Shown one piece after another: positions 43,377 through 51,369 of a stretch of 64,000 nucleotides of DNA. A program made the translations under genes and the position numbers. The DNA comes from G963717155 sp963717155. GTDB lineage: Bacteria > Actinomycetota > Thermoleophilia > Gaiellales > JALYLC01. Where the stretch lies: contig OY970326.1 in NCBI GenBank assembly GCA_963717155.1, forward strand, positions 1,178,001 through 1,242,000, read 5' to 3'. The stretch's first letter is position 1; every line of letters starts with the position of its first letter. The notes under the pieces are model-generated. The model was not told where the DNA came from and did not search any database. It worked only from the letters and a program-made list of their open reading frames with translations.

Positions 43377-45173
43377 ATGAGCGATGGAGCGGGCATCGCC
43401 TCGCGCGCGGCCGGGGAGCGTTCTGTGGGCGTCCTGGTCTCGGTCAACGTCGGCCTGCCGAAGGACGTGCCGTGGCAGGGCAGGACCGTGTTCACGAGCG
43501 TCTTCAAGGATCCCGTGACCGGACCCCGCCGAGTACGCAAGCTCAACCTCGACGGCGACGGTCAGGGCGACCTCGGCGGACACGGCGGCGAGCAGCGCGC
43601 GGTGTTCGTCTACCAGATCGACTCGTACCGGTACTGGGAACGTGAGCTCGGACGAAGCGATCTCGTCCACGGACAGTTCGGCGAGAACTTCACGATCGAG
43701 GGTCTGAACGACGACGAGGTGTGCATCGGCGACCGATTCGGGATCGGCACCGCCGTCTTCGAGGTCACCCAACCCCGCGTCACCTGCTACCGCGTCGGGC
43801 TCCGCATGAACGACGCGCGCATCCCCGCACTGCTCGTCTCGCACCGCCGCCCGGGCTTCTACTTCCGCGTGCTCGAGGAGGGCGAGGTGGAGGCGGGGGA
43901 CGGCATCGTCAAGCTCGCCTCGGGTCCCGAGCAGATGACGGTCGCCGAGGCCGACGCGCTCCTCTACCTGCCCGGACACCCGCGCCAGCAGCTCCTCCGC
44001 GCCCTGCGGATCCCTGCTCTCAGCCCCGGCTGGCAGGCGTCGTTTCGGGCCCTGCTCGAAGGGGACGCCGGCAGCGGCAATGCCGGCCTGGCAGCCACGA
44101 GCCCACCTCCGGCGTGGCTCGGGTTCCGCGAGCTGACGGTCGCCGGAATCGACCACGAGAGCGACTCCATCGTCTCCATCCACCTCGAAGACCCCACCGG
44201 CGCGCGGCTCCCGTCGCCGCACCCTGGCCAGTACCTGACCGTCCGCATCCAGCCCGACCCCGCGCGGCGGTCGCTGCTCCGAAACTACTCCCTGTCGAGC
44301 TCGCCCAACGCCGGCTACTACCGGATCACCGTCAAGCGCGAACACGACGGCGCCGCCAGCGGCTACCTGCACACCCGCCTGGGCGTCGGCGACCTGCTCG
44401 AGATCGCAGCGCCGCGCGGCACGTTCATCCTCGGCACCACCCAGGCGCCCGTACTGCTCGTCAGTGCGGGCATCGGGGCCACTCCGGCTGTCGCGATGCT
44501 CCACGCGCTCGCCGAGGTGCACTCCGAGCGGGAGATCTGGTGGCTGCACGGCGCGCGCAGCAGCCGCGACCACCCCTTCGCGGCCGAGGTCCGTTCGCTC
44601 CTCGCATCGCTCCCACACGTGCACACCCACGTCTGCTACAGCCGCCCCGGCGCCGACGACCGCGCAGGCCGGGACTACGATCACACGGGACGTCTCACCC
44701 CGGCGCTGCTGGTCGAGCTCGCGCCACCGCGCGATGCCGAGGCCTACCTCTGCGGGCCGACGCCGTTCATGGACGAGATCAGCGCCGGTCTGGCGGCGGT
44801 GGGGATCGAAGCCGCATGCATCCACACCGAGCCATTCGGGCCTGCACCGGGCCTGACGCCCGGCATCGCGGCGGCACCTCCACGACCGCCGCACGCACCC
44901 GCCGGCGAATCCGGGAACGGCCCGACGATCGAGTTCGCGCGCAGCAACCTCGCGGTCCGCTGGAGCAGCGACTACGCCAGCCTGCTCGAGCTCGCCGAAG
45001 CATGCGACGTACCTGTCCGTTGGTCGTGTCGCACGGGCGTCTGTCACACCTGCGAGAGCACCCTCGTTGCCGGCGATCTCGACTACAGCCCGGCCCCGGT
45101 CGAACCTCCCGCCGACGGAAGCGCGCTCATCTGCTGCTCGCAGCCCCGCGACGACATCGTGCTCGATCTGTGA
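43377..45173 (+). CDS. MOSC domain-ferredoxin reductase-2Fe-2S fusion protein
   Basis: A 598-residue three-part enzyme. Residues about 15-215: MOSC domain of the YiiM type, with GQFGENFTIEGL and the conserved cysteine in VTQPRVTCYRV. Residues about 240-480: FAD/NAD reductase with the FAD motif RNYSLSSSP, NAD motif GIGATPAVAML and CGPTPFMDE. Residues about 515-598: plant-type 2Fe-2S ferredoxin with WSCRTGVCHTCES and a final Cys in ICCSQP. So electrons can pass NAD(P)H to FAD to 2Fe-2S to a molybdenum centre. Known: YcbX/YiiM and mARC reduce N-hydroxylated compounds. Same role inferred. ATG 43377; one upstream at 43365. Confidence 0.88.
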   Translation: MSDGAGIASRAAGERSVGVLVSVNVGLPKDVPWQGRTVFTSVFKDPVTGPRRVRKLNLDGDGQGDLGGHGGEQRAVFVYQIDSYRYWERELGRSDLVHGQFGENFTIEGLNDDEVCIGDRFGIGTAVFEVTQPRVTCYRVGLRMNDARIPALLVSHRRPGFYFRVLEEGEVEAGDGIVKLASGPEQMTVAEADALLYLPGHPRQQLLRALRIPALSPGWQASFRALLEGDAGSGNAGLAATSPPPAWLGFRELTVAGIDHESDSIVSIHLEDPTGARLPSPHPGQYLTVRIQPDPARRSLLRNYSLSSSPNAGYYRITVKREHDGAASGYLHTRLGVGDLLEIAAPRGTFILGTTQAPVLLVSAGIGATPAVAMLHALAEVHSEREIWWLHGARSSRDHPFAAEVRSLLASLPHVHTHVCYSRPGADDRAGRDYDHTGRLTPALLVELAPPRDAEAYLCGPTPFMDEISAGLAAVGIEAACIHTEPFGPAPGLTPGIAAAPPRPPHAPAGESGNGPTIEFARSNLAVRWSSDYASLLELAEACDVPVRWSCRTGVCHTCESTLVAGDLDYSPAPVEPPADGSALICCSQPRDDIVLDL

Positions 45174-45236
45174 CTCCCAGCCGATCCACCGGCGGTATCG
45201 TCGAGGGCGCCGCCGTTCCGCATCAAGGAGATCACC

Positions 45237-46034
45237 CTGTTCTTCCGCCTCAGCACGCCCGAGCTTGCACTGATTCTCGTCGCGATCCTGTTCGGCGCGA
45301 CGCTCGCCGGTCTCGTGGCGGGCCGGCTGCTGCATCACCGGGCAGAGACCCAGCGAGAGTCGATCGGCGTCCTGCAGGGAGCACTGCTTGGCCTCGTCGC
45401 GCTCCTGCTCGCGTTCGGCCTCTCCCTCGCAGTCGGCCGCTACCAGTCTCGCCGTGACGCGGTCGTCTCGGAGGCGAACGCGATCGGCACCACGTACCTG
45501 CGCGCCCAGACCCTCAACGAGCCGACGCGAACCCGATCGCTGAACCTCCTGAGGAGCTACACGAACGCAAGCATCGTGCTGTCGCACTCCATCCCGGGAA
45601 GCAGCAAGGCGGCCGCAGATGTCGCCGCCGAGGACGTCATCCAACGCCAGCTCTGGCGGCTCGGGGCACACGAGCTGACGACGCGGCCCCTCGCGAGCGC
45701 GCCGCGCCTCTACATCGAGACGCTCAACGACATGATCGACGCGCAGAGCGTCCGCATCGCCGCCCTCAACAACCGCGTCCCGAATGCGGTGCTGTCGCTC
45801 GAGGTGCTCGGCGCTGCGCTCGCCCTCGCCCTGCTCGCCTTCTACCTCGCGATCCTCAACCGCAGCGCCGCTCCCGTGCTCCTCGCCGCTGCCCTCGTCA
45901 CGCTGCTGCTGATGGTCACGTTCGACCTCGACCGACCGACCCGCGGTTTCATCACCGTCCCCGACACACCGCTCACGAACCTCCGCGCGTCGATGGCGCT
46001 ACCCCCGGCCGCACCCGCCCCGAACCGCCCCTGA
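45237..46034 (+). CDS. DUF4239-like membrane protein, probable CTG start
   Basis: About 265 residues. Helix 1 near residues 8-29 (ELALILVAILFGATLAGLVAG), helix 2 with GVLQGALLGLVALLLAFGLSLAVGR, a long soluble part starting SEANAIGTTYLRAQTLNEP, and two C-terminal helices. The pattern matches the bestrophin-like DUF4239 group (inference from family memory). The first ATG/GTG is at 45315, which would cut helix 1. Translation more likely starts at CTG 45237, six bases after AAGGAG at 45225-45230. The end is Pro-rich. Confidence 0.75.
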   Translation: MFFRLSTPELALILVAILFGATLAGLVAGRLLHHRAETQRESIGVLQGALLGLVALLLAFGLSLAVGRYQSRRDAVVSEANAIGTTYLRAQTLNEPTRTRSLNLLRSYTNASIVLSHSIPGSSKAAADVAAEDVIQRQLWRLGAHELTTRPLASAPRLYIETLNDMIDAQSVRIAALNNRVPNAVLSLEVLGAALALALLAFYLAILNRSAAPVLLAAALVTLLLMVTFDLDRPTRGFITVPDTPLTNLRASMALPPAAPAPNRP

Positions 46035-46105
46035 GTCCTCTCCTCGCTGGTGCACGCGGCGTGTACGCCGGCGCTCATCACATCTGCACTCCGCTCAACC
46101 ATCGG

Positions 46106-46131
46106 GTTTTGGGCGAGTCGCCCGCGGGTAC
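46106..46131 (+). promoter_or_regulatory. SigB/SigF-type promoter before the PilZ gene
   Basis: GTTT at 46106-46109, a 16-base spacer, then GGGTAC at 46126-46131, matching the general-stress SigB/SigF consensus GTTT-N13-17-GGGTAT in 9 of 10 defined positions. It lies 23 bp before the PilZ ATG, and the same arrangement recurs before two other genes (51141 and 54690). Confidence 0.6.
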
Positions 46132-46154
46132 AACAATGTTGGTCACAGCCTGTC

Positions 46155-46775
46155 ATGCCTTCCGTCGATCCTCAAACGCCACCGGTCGGAAGCGCGGCGG
46201 AGCTCATGCGAGCGGGCGAGCGGACCCCGATCGCGACGGCCACTGTCTCCGACGCGAACGGATCCAGTCTCGTGCTCGATGGCTGTCGCGTCGCACTCGA
46301 CGCCGAGCAGCTCACCCTGCGTTGGTGGGACGACGACGATGTTGCCTGGGAGGCGCGCGCATCGGTTGAGGCGTTCGAGGCGGCGAGTGGCCGCCTGACC
46401 GTCGCGGTGGTCGGGGGCTGGGGGCCGGCGGTGCTGCGGCAGGCCGCACGCGTCGACAGCGGCCGAACGCCCGTGGAGCTCCTGACGCTCGGAGGCGACG
46501 GTCGCGTGATCCGGCGCGCACGGGCCCTCTGCCTCGACCTGTCAGCGCTGGGGTGCCGCGTGGCGGGGACGGGGCCCGAGCTCACGCGCGGCGACGATCT
46601 TCAGGTTGCCGTCGGAACGTCTGTGGTCGACATCTGCGTCGATGCCCGCGTGGTGCGCTGCGCCCCGGTTGCGTTCGGCGGTTGGCAGGCCGGACTCGAG
46701 TTCCTGCCCCGTACCACCGCCGAACGCGATGCGCTGATCGCATGGCGTGACAGCGTCGCTGCCACCAGCCGGTGA
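46155..46775 (+). CDS. PilZ-domain protein (putative c-di-GMP receptor)
   Basis: A 206-residue protein. An N-terminal YcgR-like beta domain (residues about 15-115) precedes a PilZ domain with RRARALCLDLSALGCRV (RR then D-x-S-x-x-G) at about 120-135, the c-di-GMP binding signature, and ends AGLEFLPRTTAERDALIAW. No membrane helix. A SigB/SigF-type promoter sits just upstream, and two GGDEF proteins (52426, 62560) are in the neighbourhood. ATG at 46155. Confidence 0.8.
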   Translation: MPSVDPQTPPVGSAAELMRAGERTPIATATVSDANGSSLVLDGCRVALDAEQLTLRWWDDDDVAWEARASVEAFEAASGRLTVAVVGGWGPAVLRQAARVDSGRTPVELLTLGGDGRVIRRARALCLDLSALGCRVAGTGPELTRGDDLQVAVGTSVVDICVDARVVRCAPVAFGGWQAGLEFLPRTTAERDALIAWRDSVAATSR

Positions 46776-46809
46776 TTCGGGAGGAGGGAGGCGCGTGCAG
46801 TCCGCTCCG

Positions 46810-47256
46810 CTACTCCGGCTCGCCGAGCTCGAATAGAAGGCTACGGAGCTGGGAGAACCGCTTCGGGCCGAGCCGTCGTTCCCAGGTGACTTCCACCTCG
46901 GCGACGGCCTCCCGAATCACGTGGATCGCTGCGATACCGCGTGGTGTGAGAGCGATGCGTTTGGATCGCAGGTCGTCCGTGTCCGGCCGGCGTTCGAGGT
47001 AGCCGAGGCGCTCGAGCTCGCCGAGGAGGTAGTTCAGGGCCTGCTTGCTGATGCGCAGCCGCATCGCGAGCTCGGTAGGCCTCGCGCCCTGTGGCCCGGG
47101 GTACTGGAAGACGTTGAGATGCGCTGCGTCGATGTCGTCGAAGCCGCGCTCGTGCAGGCGCTCGAGCATGCGCCGCTGTGTCGCCTCCCAGGGGATGCGC
47201 AGGAGCGCGCCGATCATCGGCGGCCCGAATGGTTGCTCTGCTGTCTCCGGTTCCAT
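46810..47256 (-). CDS. MarR-family transcriptional regulator
   Basis: A 148-residue regulator. Core winged helix: DAAHLNVFQYPGPQGARPTELAMRLRISKQALNYLLGELERLGYLERRPDTDDLRSKRIALTPRG. Typical MarR features are the SKQALNYLLGELE recognition helix and the DLRSKRI wing. ATG at 47256, divergent from a cupin gene. A weak inverted repeat (GTGGT-N13-ACCAC, 47279-47301) lies between them. This repeats the MarR/cupin layout seen at 22.5-23.6 kb. Confidence 0.88.
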   Translation of the reverse strand: MEPETAEQPFGPPMIGALLRIPWEATQRRMLERLHERGFDDIDAAHLNVFQYPGPQGARPTELAMRLRISKQALNYLLGELERLGYLERRPDTDDLRSKRIALTPRGIAAIHVIREAVAEVEVTWERRLGPKRFSQLRSLLFELGEPE

Positions 47257-47332
47257 ACAGCGACTTGTCGAGTGGCTCGTGGTCAGATATCGTCAAACCA
47301 CTGTACCAGTTGGGACCGAGAGGAGGCACGAG

Positions 47333-47773
47333 ATGTCGATGGGCACTCGCGAGGAGATCAAGGCCGGATCGCTGGCGATCCGGTTCCTGATCGAGGGTGC
47401 GCAGTCGGGAGGGTCGGTGGCGGTCTTCGAGTTCGACGTTCCGGCCGGTGCGCGGGTCCCGGCCGGCCACAGCCACGACGGCTACGAGGAGACGATCTAC
47501 GGTCTCGAGGGAGTCCTCACCTGGACGATCGAGGGTGCGCCGATCGCTGTCGGCCCGGGTGAGGTGCTTTGCATCCCGCGTGGCGCGGTCCACCGGTTCG
47601 ACAACACCCGCGACGTCGATGCCAGAGCGCTCGCGATCGTCACTCCCGGCATCCTCGGTCCCGACTACTTCCGCGAGATCGCGACCATCCTCGACGCCGC
47701 AGCGGGCGGCCCGCCCGATTTCGCAGCGCTGGGCGCGGCCATGCGCAGGCACGGCCTTACCCCGGCCGCGTGA
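47333..47773 (+). CDS. Cupin-domain protein
   Basis: A 146-residue cupin. Motif 1: PAGHSHDGYEETIYGLEG (His, His, Glu ligands, about residues 45-60). Motif 2: GEVLCIPRGAVHRFDN. The C-terminal 40 residues are helical. ATG at 47333 follows AGGAGG. Divergent from a MarR regulator that probably controls it. It differs from the cupin at 23153 in sequence, so the two are not a simple recent duplication. Confidence 0.88.
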   Translation: MSMGTREEIKAGSLAIRFLIEGAQSGGSVAVFEFDVPAGARVPAGHSHDGYEETIYGLEGVLTWTIEGAPIAVGPGEVLCIPRGAVHRFDNTRDVDARALAIVTPGILGPDYFREIATILDAAAGGPPDFAALGAAMRRHGLTPAA

Positions 47774-47797
47774 GGTCGCCGGCCTGGATCACACCTC

Positions 47798-47995
47798 ATG
47801 GGTGGGGTTCGGTCCGATGCATATTGCGATGCCTTCGCCGATGTCAACCCGGTCACGCTGGTGGTCGACGCCGCGCGTGCCCTCACGATCGGCAACGGCC
47901 ACGCGCTCGGCCCGACGCTCGGGACGCTCGCCTGGCTGGCCGTGCTGCTGCTGCTGTTCGTCCCGCTCTCGGTCCGCGCGTTCCGGCGCGCGTAG
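47798..47995 (+). pseudogene. C-terminal fragment of an ABC-2 type (DrrB-like) permease
   Basis: About 55 residues from about 47830: FADVNPVTLVVDAARAL and ALGPTLGTLAWLAVLLLLFVPLSVRAFRRA, exactly the last loop and helix of drug-exporter ABC-2 permeases. Nothing of the other five helices remains upstream, where the cupin gene lies. A truncated remnant, even though it has its own ATG. Confidence 0.6.
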
Positions 47996-48256
47996 TCAAT
48001 CTGCCGCCTCCGCCTCCCGGCGGCTGGATTGGGACCGTGGTCGGCGTCGGGCCTCCAGAGACCCCGGGGTAGCACGGGACACTCGTACTCGAGTCGAGCT
48101 CTCTCGGGCGTCAGCGCGGGCCCCTTCGCTCGCGGCGTCGATACCGAGGGCGATCCGCTTCTGTCGCCGCGCTCGCACCGTCAGAAACACGTCGAGCAGC
48201 GCAACGGGCACGGCGAGCACGGCCGCACACAACGCGATATCGATCAGAAGCTCCAC
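47996..48256 (-). CDS. Small membrane protein (86 aa)
   Basis: GTG at 48256 with GAGGG upstream. One hydrophobic helix (residues about 5-27, LLIDIALCAAVLAVPVALLDVFL), then a basic region (RARRQKR) and a Ser/Arg-rich tail. Not recognised. A direct repeat of GATCCCTC lies in its leader at about 48258-48275. Could be spurious. Confidence 0.35.
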   Translation of the reverse strand: MELLIDIALCAAVLAVPVALLDVFLTVRARRQKRIALGIDAASEGARADARESSTRVRVSRATPGSLEARRRPRSQSSRREAEAAD

Positions 48257-48412
48257 GGATCCCTCCGATCCCTCGGATGCTTCATGCTCGGCGAGACGCC
48301 GGCTCCCAACAGCCCTAACGCTCGCCACGGCGACGGAAATTCCGACTCGATGAGTTTCGTCGCGCTCCGCAGTCTCAGCTGTGACCGCTTCAACAACAGA
48401 ACGGAGACGAAC

Positions 48413-48805
48413 ATGTCCAGCCAGCTGCACCTCACCGAGGTCGGTCGCGTTGCCGTTCCGACAAGCGACCAGGACGCCGCGCTCGACTTCTACATCGGCA
48501 CGCTCGGGTTCGAGCTGCGCAGCGACGAGACGTTCGCCGATGGCCAGATGCGCTGGATCGAGGTCGCCCTCTCCGGAGGCTCGACAGCGATCGCCCTGAC
48601 GCCGCCGATGGAGGGCGGCCCCACTGCCGTCGACACCGGCATCATCCTCTCGAGCACCAGCATCGATGCCGACCACGCGGCGCTGAAGGCGAGTGGAGTC
48701 GACGTCGATCCGGAGGTCGTGCGCTGGGGAGCACCCGTGCCGCCGATGTTCCGGCTCCGCGACCCCGGTGGCAACACGCTCACGATCGTCGAGCCGACCG
48801 AGTAG
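48413..48805 (+). CDS. VOC (glyoxalase/bleomycin-resistance) family protein
   Basis: A 130-residue VOC protein: LTEVGRVAVPTSDQDAALDFYIGTLGFELR at the start, RWIEVALSGGSTAIALTP, and a C-terminal RLRDPGGNTLTIVEPTE with the usual metal-binding Glu. The predicted fold is a full dimer-forming domain. ATG at 48413 with ACGGAGACG upstream. It ends 4 bp before the serine hydrolase gene, so they are probably co-transcribed. Confidence 0.88.
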   Translation: MSSQLHLTEVGRVAVPTSDQDAALDFYIGTLGFELRSDETFADGQMRWIEVALSGGSTAIALTPPMEGGPTAVDTGIILSSTSIDADHAALKASGVDVDPEVVRWGAPVPPMFRLRDPGGNTLTIVEPTE

Positions 48806-48809
48806 AGCG

Positions 48810-50015
48810 ATGACCTCGCCGCTGTCCCGGGACGGTCTGACCGTCCTGCACGAGCTGATGGCGGCGCACGTGGCGTCGGGCCAGATGCCCGGGCTCGTCA
48901 CCCTCGTCGCGCGCGGCGATGACGTCGAGGTCGACGTCATCGGACGCCCCGCGTTCGGCGATCCCGAGCCTCTGGCCCGAAACGCCATCTTCCGCATCGC
49001 CTCGCTGAGCAAGCCGATCACCGCCGCGACGACGATGTCCATGGTCGACGCGGGCATCCTTCGTCTCGACCAGACGATCGACGAGCTGGTGCCCGAGCTC
49101 GCCGATCGTCAGGTACTGCGTGCCATCGACGCCGAGCTCGACGACACGGTGCCTGCACTCCGTTCGATCAGCGTCGAGGACCTGCTCAGCTCGACGATGG
49201 GCTTCGGGTCGGTGATGGCGCCTCCCGGTACGCATCCCATCCAGCGGGCCGAAGCGCAGCTCGGGCTCCAGAGCATCGGCGGTCCTCCGTGGCCTCCTGG
49301 CACGCTCGATCCCGACCAGTGGATCGCAGCGCTCGGGTCGCTCCCGCTGCTCTATCAGCCTGGTGAGCGGTGGCTGTACAACACGAGCGTGCAGGTGCTC
49401 GGGGTCCTCCTGGCGCGCGCGGCCGGCAAGGATCTGCCCGACGTGATGCGCGAGCGGATCTTCGAGCCGCTCGGCATGCTCGACACCGGGTTCACCGTTC
49501 CGGGCGGGGACATGGGACGGCTCACCAGCTTCTACCTGCCGGATAGCGACACCGGTGAGCTCGCCCTCGTGGATGCGCCGCCCGATAGCTGGTGGAGCAG
49601 TCCTCCGAGCTTCCCCGACGCGAGCGGTTGGCTGGTCTCGACGGTCGACGATCTGTGGAGCTTCGTCTCGATGCTCCTGGCAGGCGGGTCGTCGCGCGGC
49701 CGGCGCATTCTGTCGGCGCGGTCGGTCGAGCTCATGACGACCGACCGGCTGTCCCCGGCGCAACGCACTGACTGCCGGCTGTTCCTCGGCGATCACGGAA
49801 GCTGGGGCTTCGGCATGGAGGTTCCCGCCCGCGGCTCGACGGACCTTCCGCTGCCGTCCGGGTTCGGCTGGGACGGAGGCTCGGGCACCGCGTGGCGCAG
49901 CAACGCCGAACGTGGCGTGACCGGCATCCTCCTCACCCAGCGGCAGCTGAACTCGCCGCAGCCGCCGCGGGTGTTCGACGACTTCTGGAGCGGCGTCAAC
50001 GCCTCGACGCGCTAG
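48810..50015 (+). CDS. Class C beta-lactamase-like serine hydrolase
   Basis: A 401-residue protein of the beta-lactamase/transpeptidase-like family. SxxK motif SLSK in FRIASLSKPITAATT (about residue 70), YxN motif YNT in ERWLYNTSVQVLG (about residue 190), and HGSWGFGME/GWDGGSG near the end in place of KTG. No signal peptide, so cytoplasmic. Such proteins are usually esterases or peptidases, not antibiotic-degrading. ATG at 48810, four bases after the VOC gene. Confidence 0.85.
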   Translation: MTSPLSRDGLTVLHELMAAHVASGQMPGLVTLVARGDDVEVDVIGRPAFGDPEPLARNAIFRIASLSKPITAATTMSMVDAGILRLDQTIDELVPELADRQVLRAIDAELDDTVPALRSISVEDLLSSTMGFGSVMAPPGTHPIQRAEAQLGLQSIGGPPWPPGTLDPDQWIAALGSLPLLYQPGERWLYNTSVQVLGVLLARAAGKDLPDVMRERIFEPLGMLDTGFTVPGGDMGRLTSFYLPDSDTGELALVDAPPDSWWSSPPSFPDASGWLVSTVDDLWSFVSMLLAGGSSRGRRILSARSVELMTTDRLSPAQRTDCRLFLGDHGSWGFGMEVPARGSTDLPLPSGFGWDGGSGTAWRSNAERGVTGILLTQRQLNSPQPPRVFDDFWSGVNASTR

Positions 50016-50036
50016 TCGACCCCGTAGAGTTGCGGA

Positions 50037-51089
50037 GTGACTCCGACCTTTGGCATCTTCGACCACATCGAGGACATTCCGGGCACGCCGACGCACAGGC
50101 TGTTCCAGGATCGCCTCGCCCTCCTGAAGCTCGCCGACGAGGCCGGCTTCGAGAGCTTCCACCTCGCGGAGCATCATGGCTCGAGCCTGTGCATGGCGCC
50201 GAGCCAGGAGATCTTCATCGGCGCGGCCTCGCAGATCACGAACACGATCCGCCTCGGCCCGATGGTGAAGCTCCTGCCCCTGCACCATCCCGTCCAGATC
50301 ATCGAGGACATGTGCGCCGCGGACCAGCTCACGGGCGGACGCCTCGACTTCGGCGTCGGCCGCGGCGTCTCGCCGATCGAGCACGCGTGGTTCGGCAGCC
50401 GGTGGACCGAGTCGAGGGAGCGCTTCGAGGACACGCTGGGCATCATCTGCGGCGCGTTCGCGACCGGTGAGATCTCCAGCGCCGGAAGCGCGTACCACGA
50501 GTTCCCGACCGTTCCCCTCGCCACCAGGCCCTTCCAGAGTCCGATCCCGTTCTGGTATCCGGGCAACCCGGTGATTGCCGGTCGCCACGGCATGAGCCTG
50601 ATGTGCGCCGGTGCGGTGCCGCAAGGCACGTACGACGCGTACATCGAGAACTGGGAGAAGCACCGGGGCGACACGCTCCGACTCGACGGCCCGAACAGCC
50701 GGCCGCGTGTCGGCCTCACGCTGATCCTCGCGATCGCGCCGACCGAGAAGGAGGCGCTGGAGATCTCGCGTCGCGGCGCAGATGGGCTCGTGCGGCGCAC
50801 GAAGTACATCCACACGTTCGACCACCTCGTGCTCTCGGAGGCCGACTGTGCACGTGCGATCGGACCGCTCGAAGCGATCCTCGCGCACATCGAGGACACG
50901 ATCACGGCCGGCGCCGGTGAGCCGCAGCAGATTCTCGAGCGGCTCGCGACGGTTCTCGAGTCGGGCCGCGTCGATCACATCTCGATCCAGGTACCGACCG
51001 GCGACATGACCTACGACGAGGCGCGACGCACGGTGGAGCTCTTCGCCAGCGAGGTCAAGCCGGAGCTCGAGAAGCAGTTCGCGGGCTGA
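50037..51089 (+). CDS. LLM-class flavin-dependent oxidoreductase
   Basis: A 350-residue luciferase-like monooxygenase. Starts FGIFDHIEDIPGTP, with FHLAEHHGSS (FMN pocket), LGPMVKLLPLHHPVQIIEDMCAADQLTGGRLDFGVGRG, all LLM barrel hallmarks. FMN or F420 cannot be decided. GTG start at 50037. Downstream of the VOC-hydrolase pair by 21 bp and so perhaps in one unit. The substrate is unknown. Confidence 0.88.
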   Translation: MTPTFGIFDHIEDIPGTPTHRLFQDRLALLKLADEAGFESFHLAEHHGSSLCMAPSQEIFIGAASQITNTIRLGPMVKLLPLHHPVQIIEDMCAADQLTGGRLDFGVGRGVSPIEHAWFGSRWTESRERFEDTLGIICGAFATGEISSAGSAYHEFPTVPLATRPFQSPIPFWYPGNPVIAGRHGMSLMCAGAVPQGTYDAYIENWEKHRGDTLRLDGPNSRPRVGLTLILAIAPTEKEALEISRRGADGLVRRTKYIHTFDHLVLSEADCARAIGPLEAILAHIEDTITAGAGEPQQILERLATVLESGRVDHISIQVPTGDMTYDEARRTVELFASEVKPELEKQFAG

Positions 51090-51140
51090 TCTCGTTCGCA
51101 CGACATCGTGGGTGCAGGCTCACATGCGCACGCCGCGGTC

Positions 51141-51165
51141 GTTTGCGATCCCCCGATAGGGGTAC
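51141..51165 (+). promoter_or_regulatory. SigB/SigF-type promoter before the collagen-like gene
   Basis: GTTT at 51141-51144, a 15-base spacer, then GGGTAC at 51160-51165. It leaves a long leader of about 200 bases before the ATG at 51370. The leader also has GGCGGAACCGCC (51331-51342) and a hairpin over the ribosome site. Nothing else is seen in 51090-51369. Confidence 0.55.
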
Positions 51166-51348
51166 TGTGCTTTCAGCAGATTTGCTGCGATCGTCTCGTG
51201 TTGCGTTGTGAGGGAATGCAGTCGAGGCATCGTCGACGGCAAGTTGCACGACCGCGAGTGGGTCCGGCGCCTCCGCTGTGGGAGGGAATCGCGCAGGCTC
51301 GCGTTGGCGTGCCCCGATTTGGGATGCATCGGCGGAACCGCCGAACGA

Positions 51349-51365
51349 ACCCCTTCGAGAGGGGT
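51349..51365 (+). promoter_or_regulatory. Hairpin covering the ribosome site of the collagen-like gene
   Basis: ACCCCT, loop TCGAG, AGGGGT: a perfect 6-bp stem five bases before the ATG. The right arm contains the AGGGG that would serve as Shine-Dalgarno sequence, so folding would block translation. May be regulatory, possibly temperature- or protein-controlled. Confidence 0.4.
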
Positions 51366-51369
51366 AGAG

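Noticed and set aside
42714..45671. Very long minus-strand open frame (about 985 codons) across trpS and the MOSC fusion
   Set aside because: It is a high-GC antisense shadow. Its translation is Arg/Glu/Asp-rich with no family motif, while the plus-strand MOSC-reductase-ferredoxin protein is clear.
48780..51101. Minus-strand open frame of about 773 codons opposite the hydrolase and LLM genes
   Set aside because: Low-complexity Arg/Glu/His-rich translation, antisense to two well-supported genes.
51090..51369. A c-di-GMP or other known riboswitch before the collagen-like gene
   Set aside because: I could not match the conserved cores of GEMM, ydaO or cobalamin riboswitches by eye. Only simple hairpins are visible. 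A covariance-model search would settle it.
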